Below are positions 54,789-64,000 of a stretch of 64,000 nt of DNA, in pieces. The stretch's first letter is position 1. The number at the start of each line of letters is the position of its first letter. Position numbers and translations under genes: made by a program. The notes below the pieces were generated by a model. It searched no databases. It was not told the DNA's origin and was given only the letters and a program-made list of their open reading frames with translations. Origin of the DNA: Azorinus chamasolen (taxonomy: Eukaryota > Mollusca > Bivalvia > Cardiida > Solecurtidae). Location of the stretch: the NCBI GenBank assembly GCA_963576725.1, contig OY755237.1:58503805-58567804 (forward strand), in the 5' to 3' direction.

Positions 54789-55396
54789 GCAATATATGAC
54801 AGATCCTGTTTCCCCATACCTTTCGTTTTTTACTTCATTCGTATAATTGGTCGGTCTCGATAATAACAAAGGTATGCCGAATGAAACGCACTTATATACG
54901 CAAAATCCGCTTACAAACGCGTTTGTATGCACAAACGCGTATATCGTTTATCGTTTGGTTTGCGTATCGTTTGCGCATCGTTTGCGCACGCGTAAGCATA
55001 AACGGGAAAGAATAACAGTTTCTCCACTGTAAGAGGGTGCCTCTAGAATCCCTCAGATATAGGTCTACACTTTTGCAAGTGACATAAGTGACCCGTGTCC
55101 AGCACAGTAAAGCATAATGCCTTTGCGCATACAGTAAAACTCTGATCGAACGACTCATGCATAGCATATATAGTTTATGAATAGTCATACAGTCAGTGTA
55201 CATGAATATTCATTGGGTAAAGGTATAAGTATTTGCATTTTGGGTTATTGCTTTGTCGAAATATTGTTTAACTTTGTAGGTTTGCCCTCATGACGGTCGA
55301 TGACTGAAATCAATGTACACATCTCCCAATTATTATTATTACGCAATATGTAGCCATGGATGTATGAAGTCCCATGCTTGGTTTATCGCATTATTC

Positions 55397-55808
55397 CATG
55401 GATATTCGTTTAAGAAATAATTACATCATGTATGTTGAATAACTGTATTATAATAACATATGAACACGGGGGTGTAGTTACTGCAGAAACTGTAACATCA
55501 GGGTCCATGCTTATAAATCTTTAAGTTGAGTCTGAGTTCGTTCTCAAGTTTTTGATTGGTCAGATTTGAGCCGCTGGCTCAAATCTGACCAATCAAAAGC
55601 TTCATGGATATTCGTTTAAGAAATAATTACATCATGTATGTTGAATAACTGTTTTATAATAACATATGAACACGGGGGTGTAGTTACTGCAGAAACTGTA
55701 ACATCAGGGTCCATGCTTATAAATCTTTAAGTTGAGTCTGAGTTCGTTCTCAAGTTTTTGATTGGTCAGATTTGAGCCTCTGGCTCAAATCTGACCAATC
55801 AAAAGCTT
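55397..55808 (+). repeat. Recent 206-bp direct tandem duplication
   Basis: 55397-55602 and 55603-55808 are almost identical (ATGGATATTCGTTTAAG at both starts). I see only two or three substitutions, such as CTGTATTATAA against CTGTTTTATAA. The unit includes the left half of the GGGTCCATGC MITE. Confidence 0.9.
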
Positions 55809-55888
55809 CAAAACTCAAATCTGACCAATCAAAAGCTTGAGAACGAAACTCAGACTCAACTAAAAGCTTTATAAGCATGGACCCAGAT
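55492..55888. mobile_element. Palindromic MITE, GGGTCCATGC ends, part duplicated
   Basis: Left end GGGTCCATGCTTATAAATC occurs twice because of the 206-bp duplication. Right end AGCTTTATAAGCATGGACCC. Inner arms GGTCAGATTTGAGCC / GGCTCAAATCTGACC. Confidence 0.8.
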
Positions 55889-56521
55889 CTACAATTTATC
55901 ATAGGCAAACATAGCAGACCCTGACCAGACGTATCCGACATATTGATATGAGTTCACTCTGTTTCAAATTTATTTTTGAGTGTGTAAATGAAAGGTTTAC
56001 CTATCGACTAATATGATACAGCTACACAGATGAATTGCAATCAGAATATGTTGCTCACATGTTATTATAATCTGTGTGTTTCGTTTTGACCAAATAAAAC
56101 ACTGTTCTGTTCTGTTACAGAAGCGAATGTGGTTTTATAACAAATACAGCAACCCTCTTTCCGGTGCTATTGATTTTTGGTCGACGTTAACATGGCATTT
56201 CTGATTTAGATATTTTTGCTGTTAGAGCTCTGAAAAGGAGTTTATTTTAGATAGCTCTTATGTGCCTAAAGGACTTTATATAATGTGTCCCAAAGGAGCG
56301 AAATTAAGACACTGTCTTAAAACTTGCGACCCATTATTTTACTGAAAACTGGAACAGAGCGAGTAGCAAACCGAATCAAATCAAACAAAATTAATATGTA
56401 CATGTCAATCCAGAATTCAAAAAGAACGATACCTAGGGAGAAATACCAGAATCATATATAGAATAATGCATTATCAGAAGAAAACAAAACTCCAGGTATG
56501 TTACTTTTATTAGGCTTTCAA
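55889..56521. other. Intergenic, worn hairpin only
   Basis: A TTAA-d-like stem (GGCAAACATAGCAGACC / GAGTTCACTCTGTTTC) lies at 55905-55970. No gene is seen. Confidence 0.4.
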
Positions 56522-56714
56522 CCCTTTCGCTGCCAATGCCGGATCTGTGATTACCTATGCAAACAGTTTGGATCCAGATACTCGGCGTCTCATCAGGATC
56601 CAAACTGTTTGTTACTGTTACTATGTTTTTTAAACAAAAATGAAGAAAATCAAAAGAATGAAAATTTGTAGCAGACGACAAAGTTAGCAGACGACAGAAT
56701 TTGGCAACAAAAGG
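56522..56714 (+). mobile_element. TTAA-c MITE
   Basis: Ends CCCTTTCGCTGCCAA and TTGGCAACAAAAGGG, with TTAA on the right at 56715-56718 and TCAA on the left. Hairpin AACAGTTTGGATCCAGAT / ATCAGGATCCAAACTGTT, tip partly deleted. Confidence 0.9.
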
Positions 56715-56782
56715 GTTAAAAATTACCTATGATACTAGCATTGCTTTTGGACATTAAAAAAAACCTGGTTCACTTTGTTATA

Positions 56783-56986
56783 CTGTGAAGTCTCGCTCAC
56801 GCGACCACATGATTTATTAACACAAGGGTCTGTAAAAACAGGTGATTGCTTATTGCATAGTAAACATGCCACATAAATATCATATAGGAGATTTCTGTAT
56901 CACTTTTGTCCTACATTGAGCTACCACATGTTTTATAAATCCACAATTAGCCTTTTTTAAGTGGTCATATTATCGAGACAAAACTG
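56783..56986. mobile_element. TA-a MITE, decayed
   Basis: It begins CTGTGAAGTCTCGCTCACGC after TA and ends CGAGACAAAACTG before TA. Worn hairpin CATATAGGAGATTTCTGTAT. Confidence 0.7.
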
Positions 56987-57845
56987 TAAAAATATGGTTT
57001 AACAGTGCTATAGACAACGCACGCATTTACCGTATTGCATTTACCGTGTTGCGCGTTTATTATATGCACCAATTCTTAATAGCGTAAGTCCGATCAAAGG
57101 GAATATTTAATGTATAAATATTAATCAAACAGCACACAAACATAGAGTCAGGCAGCAAATGCGACACGCCAATCCACAGAATGATCAAAAGCACAAATGA
57201 AGGACATGCGCACGTCCCATCCCCTCCCCCAACCTTACGCACTTGTTCTAGTTGAATTAGATGAGTCTTTAAATAATCTCTGGATAAACATTCAATTCTA
57301 AACTTCCCATTTCTTTTTGGATTGTACGCAACTTTAAACAAAATTAGAATAACAGTTCCGACGCAAATGAAGCAAAATGGTAATTAATGAGGGTTTAACA
57401 ACACTATTCTATCTGTTCGGAGTTGACTAGCGGATAAACTTAGAATATGGGGATTTGTTTTAATTAGAATACAACGAAATCAAAAACTAAAAACGAAACA
57501 GTGAACAATTGCTTTATACGAATACCTCACTTATAAGCAGACTGTTTGTTATGTTATTATATTAGAACTAAGTCACCGTATTCTAGTCCTTCCAAATATT
57601 ACTGAACAAATGCGAAATAAACTATTAAACGGAAAAGATAACATTGAGAGATCACTTCAGTAACACTATATACATGTATTATGTAGATTGTGTGTAGAGA
57701 ATGTTTAATCTACGCTCAATCATGCATGGTTTAAACACAACATGGACTGACATATCAATACTACAAATGACAGTAATGAAAGCCCGAATAGATATAAAAA
57801 ATAATTGCCTATTTCGAAGGTCTCTAATATAAATATTTTCTGAAA
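56987..57845. other. Intergenic, nothing certain
   Basis: A 93-codon minus-strand frame (57060-57341) shows no domain. No repeat is recognised. Confidence 0.35.
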
Positions 57846-58078
57846 ATTGGTGATCCTTCGAAAGCAAAAGTAGAAATGCAAAAAGGGAAAATTGCAGACT
57901 CGGTTTTATTGAGTCTGTTCGTGAGTAGTAATTAAAAGTGCATCACTACACATGCTCCCTAGCACCGGCTTAAGCAGACTATAGTTTTCGAAACAAACAA
58001 CATCATAACTAATGATCCCAAAGGACCAGAACAAATAACAACACTTAGAATGAAGTACGGGGCGACGTTTTACAAAAA
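57846..58078 (-). mobile_element. D repeat, truncated
   Basis: Minus strand: CAGACTCAATAAAACCGAG tail, GCCGGTGCTAGGGAGC and GGGATCATTAG, with TAAAACGTCGCCCCG at the 58078 end. Confidence 0.75.
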
Positions 58079-59246
58079 CAAGTCTGATCGGATGCTTTTA
58101 AATCATTTTTGGAGTTGTTAAGCTGGATATGATAATAAATAATCGATGATTTACAGTTAACATAGTTTAGTTGGAATAAAGTGCTTTTCTGAACCCATGG
58201 TTTAAGCAGAGGCAATTCGTATAGACGTCTTGGAGAGAAACATCATACCTTCATGCCAAACACTGTTAGACATTGGAAGCCACTTTTCAGTTTGTCATCA
58301 CCTACTACATACGTTCGAGCAATGGTTTCATGTATGGCTTACATCGCTTTTAACTAATTTGTTGCCAAATATTGTCGTCTGCAAACTTTGTCGTCTGCTA
58401 CAATTTTCATATTTTATCAAACTTCATTAAAACAGTCCCAGTAACAAACAGTTTGAATCCTGAAACGACATCGGAAATGGAATATATTTATCATACTTGT
58501 ATATCATAGCCATGAATGAAAGCGTAAACTAAGCATCCCGTATATGGGTAAGAACTGGTATTATTCTTTCTCTTGTTTAAACCTTCTTTCAATTTGAGTG
58601 TATCGTTACCCTCTCTACACAGGCGATAGCAGTATAGTACAGATCTCTGTTCTTAGACCTAGACACATAAAACATGAGTTATGTGATTGTATCAAATAAA
58701 ACTTGTGAAAACTAAATTCCGAATGGCTGACTTATTTGTCTCCAAGCATCTGCTCTCGGCGTCTTTGCTCCGAAATAACCCATCGCACATGCGATATTGT
58801 ATCAAACTCAGTATGAAGCATGAGTTTTCTCATCCATAGACCAAGAGACCGAGCGGCCGCTGCTTCTTACCATTTATCACATAACACATATGTTCTGACA
58901 TAGACTGCAGGCACGCCAGCCCACATAACTAATCTGTTTTATTGGCTCTTTATTTTTCAATTATTGGCGAACCGTCATTGTCTAGACACTGTGAATTAAG
59001 TGTTTTTCTAGATTCAGTCCGATACCGATGTTTCCAGAATAACCAGTGTGTCAATTAATAAACTGGCTTCCCAACAGTCAATCTTCCAACACTGCAACAG
59101 TTGTAAAACAATTTCGATTATATATGCAGGACAAAATAAATTCTGAGAATTGCTGTTTAACCTACCTGCCTTGAGTCTGCATTAAGTGGGGTTTATACAT
59201 CTATTATTCTTCAAGATGACTTAAAGGTTGCTCTCTAATTAACATA
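58079..59246. other. Long intergenic stretch
   Basis: Contains a TTAA-c fragment at about 58372-58465 (GCAAACTTTGTCGTCTGC, AACAGTTTGAATCCTG) and a worn TA-a centre at about 59130-59195. I see no gene. Confidence 0.4.
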
Positions 59247-59565
59247 CAGTTGAACTTCGATATCTCGAACTCGGATAACTCGAACTTCGGGATAACTCGA
59301 ACTTAAAGTTCGGTCCTGCCAAAATCTTACAATACAGAATTGCTCTAAAATGTATCACTACGCATATCTAGAAACACATTTCACAGCTTAATGCAGGTCT
59401 ACAGTAATGCTGAAAGCTCCTACAGGAGCTTTCAGCATTACTGTAGACCTGCATTAAGTTGTGAACGTCAGAATTTGTCCAGATCAGAAATTGGATGACT
59501 CGAACTTCCGTTATCTCGAACTATTTTATATAGTCCCTTGAAGTTCGAGATATCGAAGTTCAGCT
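59247..59565. mobile_element. TA-c (pogo-like) MITE, full length
   Basis: It begins CAGTTGAACTTCGATATCTC and ends GATATCGAAGTTCAGCTG, with TA flanks. The centre is a perfect hairpin: 35-bp arms at 59387-59421 and 59424-59458 with a 2-base loop, closing at GCTCCTACAGGAGC. Confidence 0.95.
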
Positions 59566-60387
59566 GTATTTCGTGTAGAAAACAATGATGTCTGCCGCAT
59601 CGTTGAAATGTTTTGCATATTTGTTTTCCGATATGATCCATCGTATATACGTAGATATTAACCAAGTGTCAAACAGATGGGATCCTGATAAAACTCAACT
59701 GTTTGCATGCACTTAGCATGATAAAGGTCAGATGAAAAACAGTAAATTGATCTATCACATAGTATCCCTTGTATTTAATATAACATCACATATTTCTGTA
59801 TATTACACATGTTTGATACACGCTGTAGCGTCATGTAGAAGCACCACAACGTCATGTAGAAATATACATAAAGTATCTGTCAAAAACAGCATTTTAGTCA
59901 AAATAGGTTCTGACCTTGTATGTTTTGTAATCTTTAACCTCTTATGTTGACTGTTTGACAGGCTGTTTGGCAGGTTGTTTACAGTTAACCATTGGCTTAC
60001 TCTGCTGTGAAAAGATCATGCATGCGCAAAGTTGGATACAGTTTATTTTGACTACTTCCTATTGAAAACAGCTGTTGAGAAACTATTAACCTAGTGTCAG
60101 ACAGCTTGGACAATGATGAGACACCGACTTACTCGGTGTCTCATCTGGATCAAGCCTGTATACGTCATATAGTGGATAGCGAGATAAATGTTAACACAGT
60201 CCATAGGAAATTTTGATTGACGGACTGGAAATGAAGACAGAACATACTTGACCCACCATGGACCTAATTCCTCAATAAAGAAGTTAGATTTCCTTGACTC
60301 AAAGTGATTGAGTAGCCATTGATTATGTGTTTTGTCTTGATACTCTCATTTGGAATATACAACTATCGACAATGCATTTTAAAAGTT
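59566..60387. other. Duplicated intergenic sequence
   Basis: From about 59920 it matches 36900 onward (GGTTGTTTACAGTTAACC). A TTAA-c-like stem with GATGAGACACCGACTTACTC / GGTGTCTCATC lies at 60112-60147. No gene is seen. Confidence 0.5.
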
Positions 60388-60562
60388 TACAAAAGAACCC
60401 CTCTAGGACGAACATAATTAATAGAACTTGGTTTGATTAAAATTATATTGTTGCTTAACACAGGACAAAAGATATGCAGAAAATTCTACAAGTGTTTGTT
60501 ATGCACTACCTACTACCTAACAATTATGTCTTTTTGAGTGGTCGGTTTAGATGGGTTGTACA
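60388..60562. mobile_element. TA-a-like element, decayed
   Basis: AAAGAACCCCTCTAGGACG at the left and GGTTTAGATGGGTTGTAC at the right, with a worn centre AAGATATGCAGAAAATTC. Confidence 0.5.
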
Positions 60563-61024
60563 TTATCTGTTTATCGCGACAAATACTTGGTGAATAAACA
60601 CTTACTCCGTGTACCTAACCCTATCATGTTATGAGACATTATATCTTCTCAAAGTATAATGTATCGCAGGTTTTATATACATGTATGTGTCATCCAAACC
60701 AGTGACATTTGCGGTAAACTGTGTAAAAGCAGATGATTTAGGTTGCAATATCTACCAAACGATAGTTTCTCCAACAAAGATACGTCTTAAAACTGTTGCG
60801 ACTGTTGCAATATCTATCACCAAAGTATTGAAAACAAATCCATTTTGTACTGGGCTAGTACAGCGGTTAATTAGACGCACACCTTGAATGCGGCTAGTCA
60901 AGAGCAAAGTAAGCTGGTGTTTCATGTACACTACTAACCAATGCAAATGCATATTATTGTAAACGCAAGAATATGCAGTAACCTCGCGGTAAACTCTGGC
61001 TTATACATCCACACTTGTTTTTAA
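60563..61024. other. Intergenic, nothing seen
   Basis: No supported feature. Confidence 0.35.
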
Positions 61025-61150
61025 CACGAGCGTCTTTAAAAACAGATGGTTGCTTAATGCAAGAAAAAAGTAATGTAGAAAGCTGATATAGAAGTTTTCC
61101 TCACAAATTCTGTACTGAATTAAGCTCCCGACAACATCCAGCTTTTTACT
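61025..61150. mobile_element. TA-a centre, decayed
   Basis: GATGGTTGCTTAATGCAAG, AAGTAATGTAGAAAGC and GAATTAAGCTCCC. Ends not found. Confidence 0.45.
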
Positions 61151-61910
61151 GTTGTCCTTTCAAACATATCAGAGAATTATAGTGTAAGTTTATAATGAGG
61201 TAACTCAGAATTTAGCCACCAACAATACTTGCACAAAAATACTCGATATATGATCACAGTCTACATTTTTGTCAAATTTGAAAACATCGCACAACATCAA
61301 ATTATACTGATACGGACCATGCATTTAACGATAAGGCAATTATCAAATGTGATTGTGTGGTTCAATATCGTTTCAATGGCCCCAATGGTTATAACACTTC
61401 TGAGTCTGAGATCATTCTCAAGTATCTGATTGCCCAGTAAATACCATTGGAGGAGAATCAAGACACACTCTCTATTTCTCAAAAGCAGATACATTGTCAT
61501 GAAACCCTTCCTACCCGCACTTTTAGTAAATACAAATTCAGATATTTGACGGCCGCTACTTATGAGCTTTGTGTGTGAAATTAACCCTAAATTCAGCTCC
61601 TAGCTGTCATAATTAAGCTAATTCGATTCGATTTGAAATTCCGGTTCAGCAGGGCTTTGCTGTTTATTTCTGAATACCTAACTTATCGTCGTACTTAAAA
61701 CGCATGTCTTGGTTGGCCTTATCGTAACATGTTACGTTTATTTTATGAACGAATTGTGATCTGTAACGTGCTCTCTTTCCAAGAATCCTTAACCCTTTCA
61801 TTGCCAAGTGATTTTGTCTGCAAAACTTGTCGTCCACTGTTGTCGGTTCCATAACACGAACGTTTAAATATCGTATACATATATACATATTCTAAGAATA
61901 TAAACACAGG
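61151..61910. other. Duplicated intergenic sequence
   Basis: 61430-61720 matches 37580-37860. A TTAA-c half end (CCCTTTCATTGCC after TTAA) lies at 61790. No gene is seen. Confidence 0.5.
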
Positions 61911-62030
61911 TATCTTTAACAGAGGGTGTGGCTTAAGGCAGGGTGAAAACATGCAGAAAGCTCCTCTATGATATTTCTGAATTACTTTCATCCTACATTA
62001 AGCCACCACCTGCATAAAATGTTCTCCATG
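61911..62030. mobile_element. TA-a centre, decayed
   Basis: GGTGTGGCTTAAGGCAGGG, ATGCAGAAAGCTCCTC, TTACTTTCATCCTACATTAA. Matches 38600-38700 in block A. Confidence 0.5.
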
Positions 62031-62539
62031 CTCTGTACTAAAGCTTGGAACTAGAGCTTTTGCTGTGGTATATATTTACAAATTCTTACAATTTTCATGT
62101 ATTGTTCGTTTGGCTAGCCCTTATCCCACTAACTTGACTCGTATTTGCAAACAGTTTGAATCCAGATAAGACAGAGAGTAACTCAGTGTCCCATCAGGGT
62201 CCAAGCTGTTTGACACAGTGTCAATTGTTTCGCAAAAGCTTGTTAGAATCGGAAGCAGTCAAAATTGCACCAGGTCCAATTTAAGCTGACACTACCTTGG
62301 CGGTGTAAGGGTTGATTGTTCTTCATGTTCCTTAGAATTTGTTTTGGTCCTACCATGCATGCTCTTAGCACGGGCATGTATTCGCCATTACTTTTACAAG
62401 ATAAAAGCATTTGTGACGGATATCGGTCAAACTAACAAGCCATAAATCCCTTCTTGATCGACCTTTCCATTACTAGTGGAAATGCATTTGCAAAGTATTT
62501 CATTTCAATCAAAATCATCTTAAATAGATGTACTCTGTA

Positions 62540-62895
62540 CAGTAAACCCCTTTTAACCGGATGATACAATTAGTAACAGTACCGATCTTTAACCCATTTC
62601 CTCATATTAACACCTTTTGACGGCCTTGTAAAATGCTCTATTTATGACAATGGTTTCAACACTATACCAGTCTACATTTCCGTTTCCTATTAAATGCTCC
62701 TTGTCAGTATTTATTCAAAGGAGTTGGGTCTAAACGGTCTATTGGGAATAGGTCCAAACAGGTAGCAGCTTTTTGTAGATTAAAAGTCATGCCAAAGCTC
62801 CAAAAGGTTACTGCATGATCTTTACCTCGCATTGATCAACCACCAGCATAAGCCACTATTCATAATTAAAATGCCGGTAAAGAGAGGTTTTACCG
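62540..62895. mobile_element. TA-a-type element with nested TTAA-a, shared
   Basis: Outer ends CAGTAAACCCCTTTTAACC and AGAGAGGTTTTACCG. A worn TTAA-a element (62593-62750, CCCATTTCCTCATATTAAC) sits at TTAA 62589-62592. Block A counterpart 39232-39823. Confidence 0.7.
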
Positions 62896-63071
62896 CAGAT
62901 TCGATATTAATAAGCTTCTTCTAAATAAAGTGTACGAACCTGCCCGTACATTTGATGTTGCAATTATTTGACTCAACTTCTCCGATAAGAGATGAAACTA
63001 TCTCGCATCAAGACAAACAATGTAGAAGACAGTGATGTTTGAAATACAACGACGCGGTATGTTATATCATA

Positions 63072-63473
63072 CAGTAAAACCCCTCTAATGCGACCACTTT
63101 ATGAAAACACATGGCTGTCTTCATAAGCAGGTAATTGCTTAACCCATTTCCTCCTATTGACGACTTTTGACGACTATGTAAAAGTCACTTGTGAAACCAT
63201 TGTGATAAATAGAGCATTGCTCTATTTATCACAATGGTTTCAAACTACAAAATTCTAAAATTTTCTTTTCTCTAGTTAGTACTCCTTTTCGGTAGATTTA
63301 TTCAAAAAGGTTGTGTCTAAAAATAGCTCATGAGTTAATGGGTTAATGCAGGACAAACGTTATGCTCCTATAGGAACTTTCTGCATAACTTGCGTCCTGC
63401 ATTAAGCTACCACCTGCCTTTGCCACAGTGAATTATGCCCCTTTTTGATGGTCGCATTAGAGGGCTTTTACTG
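63072..63473. mobile_element. TA-a MITE with nested TTAA-a, block B only
   Basis: TA flanks at 63070-63071 and 63474-63475. It begins CAGTAAAACCCCTCTAATG and ends TAGAGGGCTTTTACTG. The left arm is interrupted exactly at GCTTAATGCAGG. Block A lacks it (about 39985). Confidence 0.93.
63143..63342 (+). mobile_element. TTAA-a MITE nested in TA-a
   Basis: TTAA flanks at 63139-63142 and 63343-63346. Ends CCCATTTCCTCCTATTGACG and GCTCATGAGTTAATGGG. The hairpin has lost its tip (AATAGAGCATTGCTCTATT). Confidence 0.93.
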
Positions 63474-64000
63474 TATTTCAACCTTAAAATACTTACATAA
63501 ATAATGCTGTTCTCCTCGAATAAATGAAGTGGACATACCGTATTCACCGTAATAGAACCCCCATTCTAACAAACTTCCCATTACCCCTCAATCAATAAAA
63601 CAAATAAAACCCTATATGATAACCATTACATTTAAAAAGAAATACATGTGGTACCTTAAGTATTGTTTCTAAATTGTAGTCCTTCTGCATTCAACAACTA
63701 CATGTGGTCCTACATGTATATCTATCAAATTCAATATTTCTACATGACGTTGTCAATGTTTCTACGTTACGTTATACAGCTTATATTAAACGTGTGTATT
63801 ATAGAGACATATGTAATGGCTATATCAACTCGAATATAGAGGAGGTTATGTGATAAAATACGGTATGCCAGTACCGTGTACCAAATGTATTGGACATATC
63901 TACACTAAATTGGGATGTAGTGTCCATCACAACATTCCAAATATTGATATTTTGATATTGTATCCGAGTCGGTATCGCCATCTAATTAATCCTTATAACC
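63474..64000. other. Intergenic, end of block B
   Basis: Homology to block A ends near 63655. Beyond that no supported feature. CATACCGTATTCACCGTAA (about 63535) is shared with 40066. Confidence 0.4.

Larger units (their letters stand above)
50871..55029 (+). mobile_element. 4.16-kb THAP-domain DNA transposon, decayed
   Basis: The two ends are perfect inverted repeats over 26 bp, starting CAGTGGAGAAACTGTTATTC, with TA duplicated at 50869-50870 and 55030-55031. Behind each end lie GCAAACGCGTTTG-like subterminal repeats (50920-50985 and 54900-54995). A THAP exon lies near the left end (51250) and a good candidate terminal exon near the right end (54561-54788). The interior is interrupted by at least four decayed TTAA-d-type pieces (about 51600-51830, 51878-52115, 52195-52353, 53855-53985), so the element is old and inactive. 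The superfamily is not settled: THAP domains occur in P and Kolobok transposases, but those make 8-bp and TTAA duplications, not TA. Confidence 0.75.
50756..55120 (+). mobile_element. MITE split by the THAP transposon
   Basis: The left part follows TTAA (50746-50749): CCCTTACAAAGCTG, TTCAAATAGACTATTCC, ACCGGGCAGACCCTGG. The right part resumes at 55030 with AGAGGGTGCCTC, GGTCTACACTTTTGC. Joined at the single TA, they would give a hairpin of the TTAA-d stem type (GCAGACCCTGG / GGTCTAC). Right terminus uncertain. Confidence 0.6.
42283..63650 (+). repeat. Segmental duplication, block B
   Basis: Partner of 24348-40160 in direct orientation, with only about 2.1 kb between the two. It has gained the two Harbinger-like elements (42507-45719), a D copy and a tandem-unit repeat (48.6-50.6 kb), the THAP transposon (50871-55029) and a nested MITE pair (63072-63473). 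No GT31 copy is visible in it. Confidence 0.8.

Overview
The window looks like intergenic and transposon-rich DNA from an animal genome, most likely a bivalve or another mollusc. The reasons are high AT content, no operons or bacterial ribosome-binding sites, spliced-gene signals, one metazoan-type GT31 glycosyltransferase, and several repeats that I recognise from memory as typical of molluscs (a tRNA-derived SINE, the 145-bp and 165-bp unit repeats near 24, 35 and 50 kb, and a GACGGACG-tailed repeat). The species assignment is an inference.

Only one gene is convincing: a single-exon, type II membrane beta-1,3-glycosyltransferase (GT31) at 33121-34254 on the plus strand, with an AATAAA downstream. 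Other coding traces are remnants: a Tc1-type transposase (about 5341-6110, minus), a non-LTR retrotransposon with a reverse transcriptase (13540-15060, minus), another retroelement-like fragment (47512-47763), a THAP-domain exon and a possible C-terminal exon inside a 4.16-kb transposon (50871-55029), and a doubtful small secreted gene at 3230-3731.

Most of the rest is short non-autonomous DNA transposons. Names used below: TA-a (ends CAGTAAAACCCCTCTAATG, or the variant CAGTAGAACCTGTCTTAAG; TA target), TA-b (ends CAGTAAAACCTCTCTATAA; TA target), TA-c (ends CAGTTGAACTTCGATATCTC, pogo-like; TA target), TTAA-a (CCCATTCCCTCATATTGACG), TTAA-b (CCCTTCGCTTGCTATTC), TTAA-c (CCCTTTCGCTGCCAA with a GTTTGGATCC stem), TTAA-d (CCCTTTCCGTCATATAAAC with a CAGACGGCTCC stem). 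The TTAA families are piggyBac-like in target and CCC terminus. 'D' is a roughly 280-bp repeat that shares its 3' tail with the LINE. Almost all of these families, although their ends belong to different transposon groups, carry the same central palindrome GCTCCTATAGGAGC at the tip of a long hairpin.

Layout: 0-24 kb is MITE-rich DNA with nested insertions, foldback elements (11.6-12.6 and 21.2-21.8 kb) and the LINE. From 24.35 to 63.65 kb the sequence is a degraded direct tandem duplication: block A (24348-40160) and block B (42283-63650) match at 24.35-25.2/42.28-46.4, 30.8-31.66/47.76-48.45 and 36.9-40.16/59.9-63.65. Block A holds a 93-bp satellite array (25.2-28.87 kb) and the GT31 gene. 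Block B lacks both and instead holds two Harbinger-like elements, the mollusc-type tandem-repeat element at 49-50.6 kb and the THAP transposon. Comparing the blocks gives empty sites for several transposons and so their relative ages. I see no tRNA, rRNA or CRISPR.
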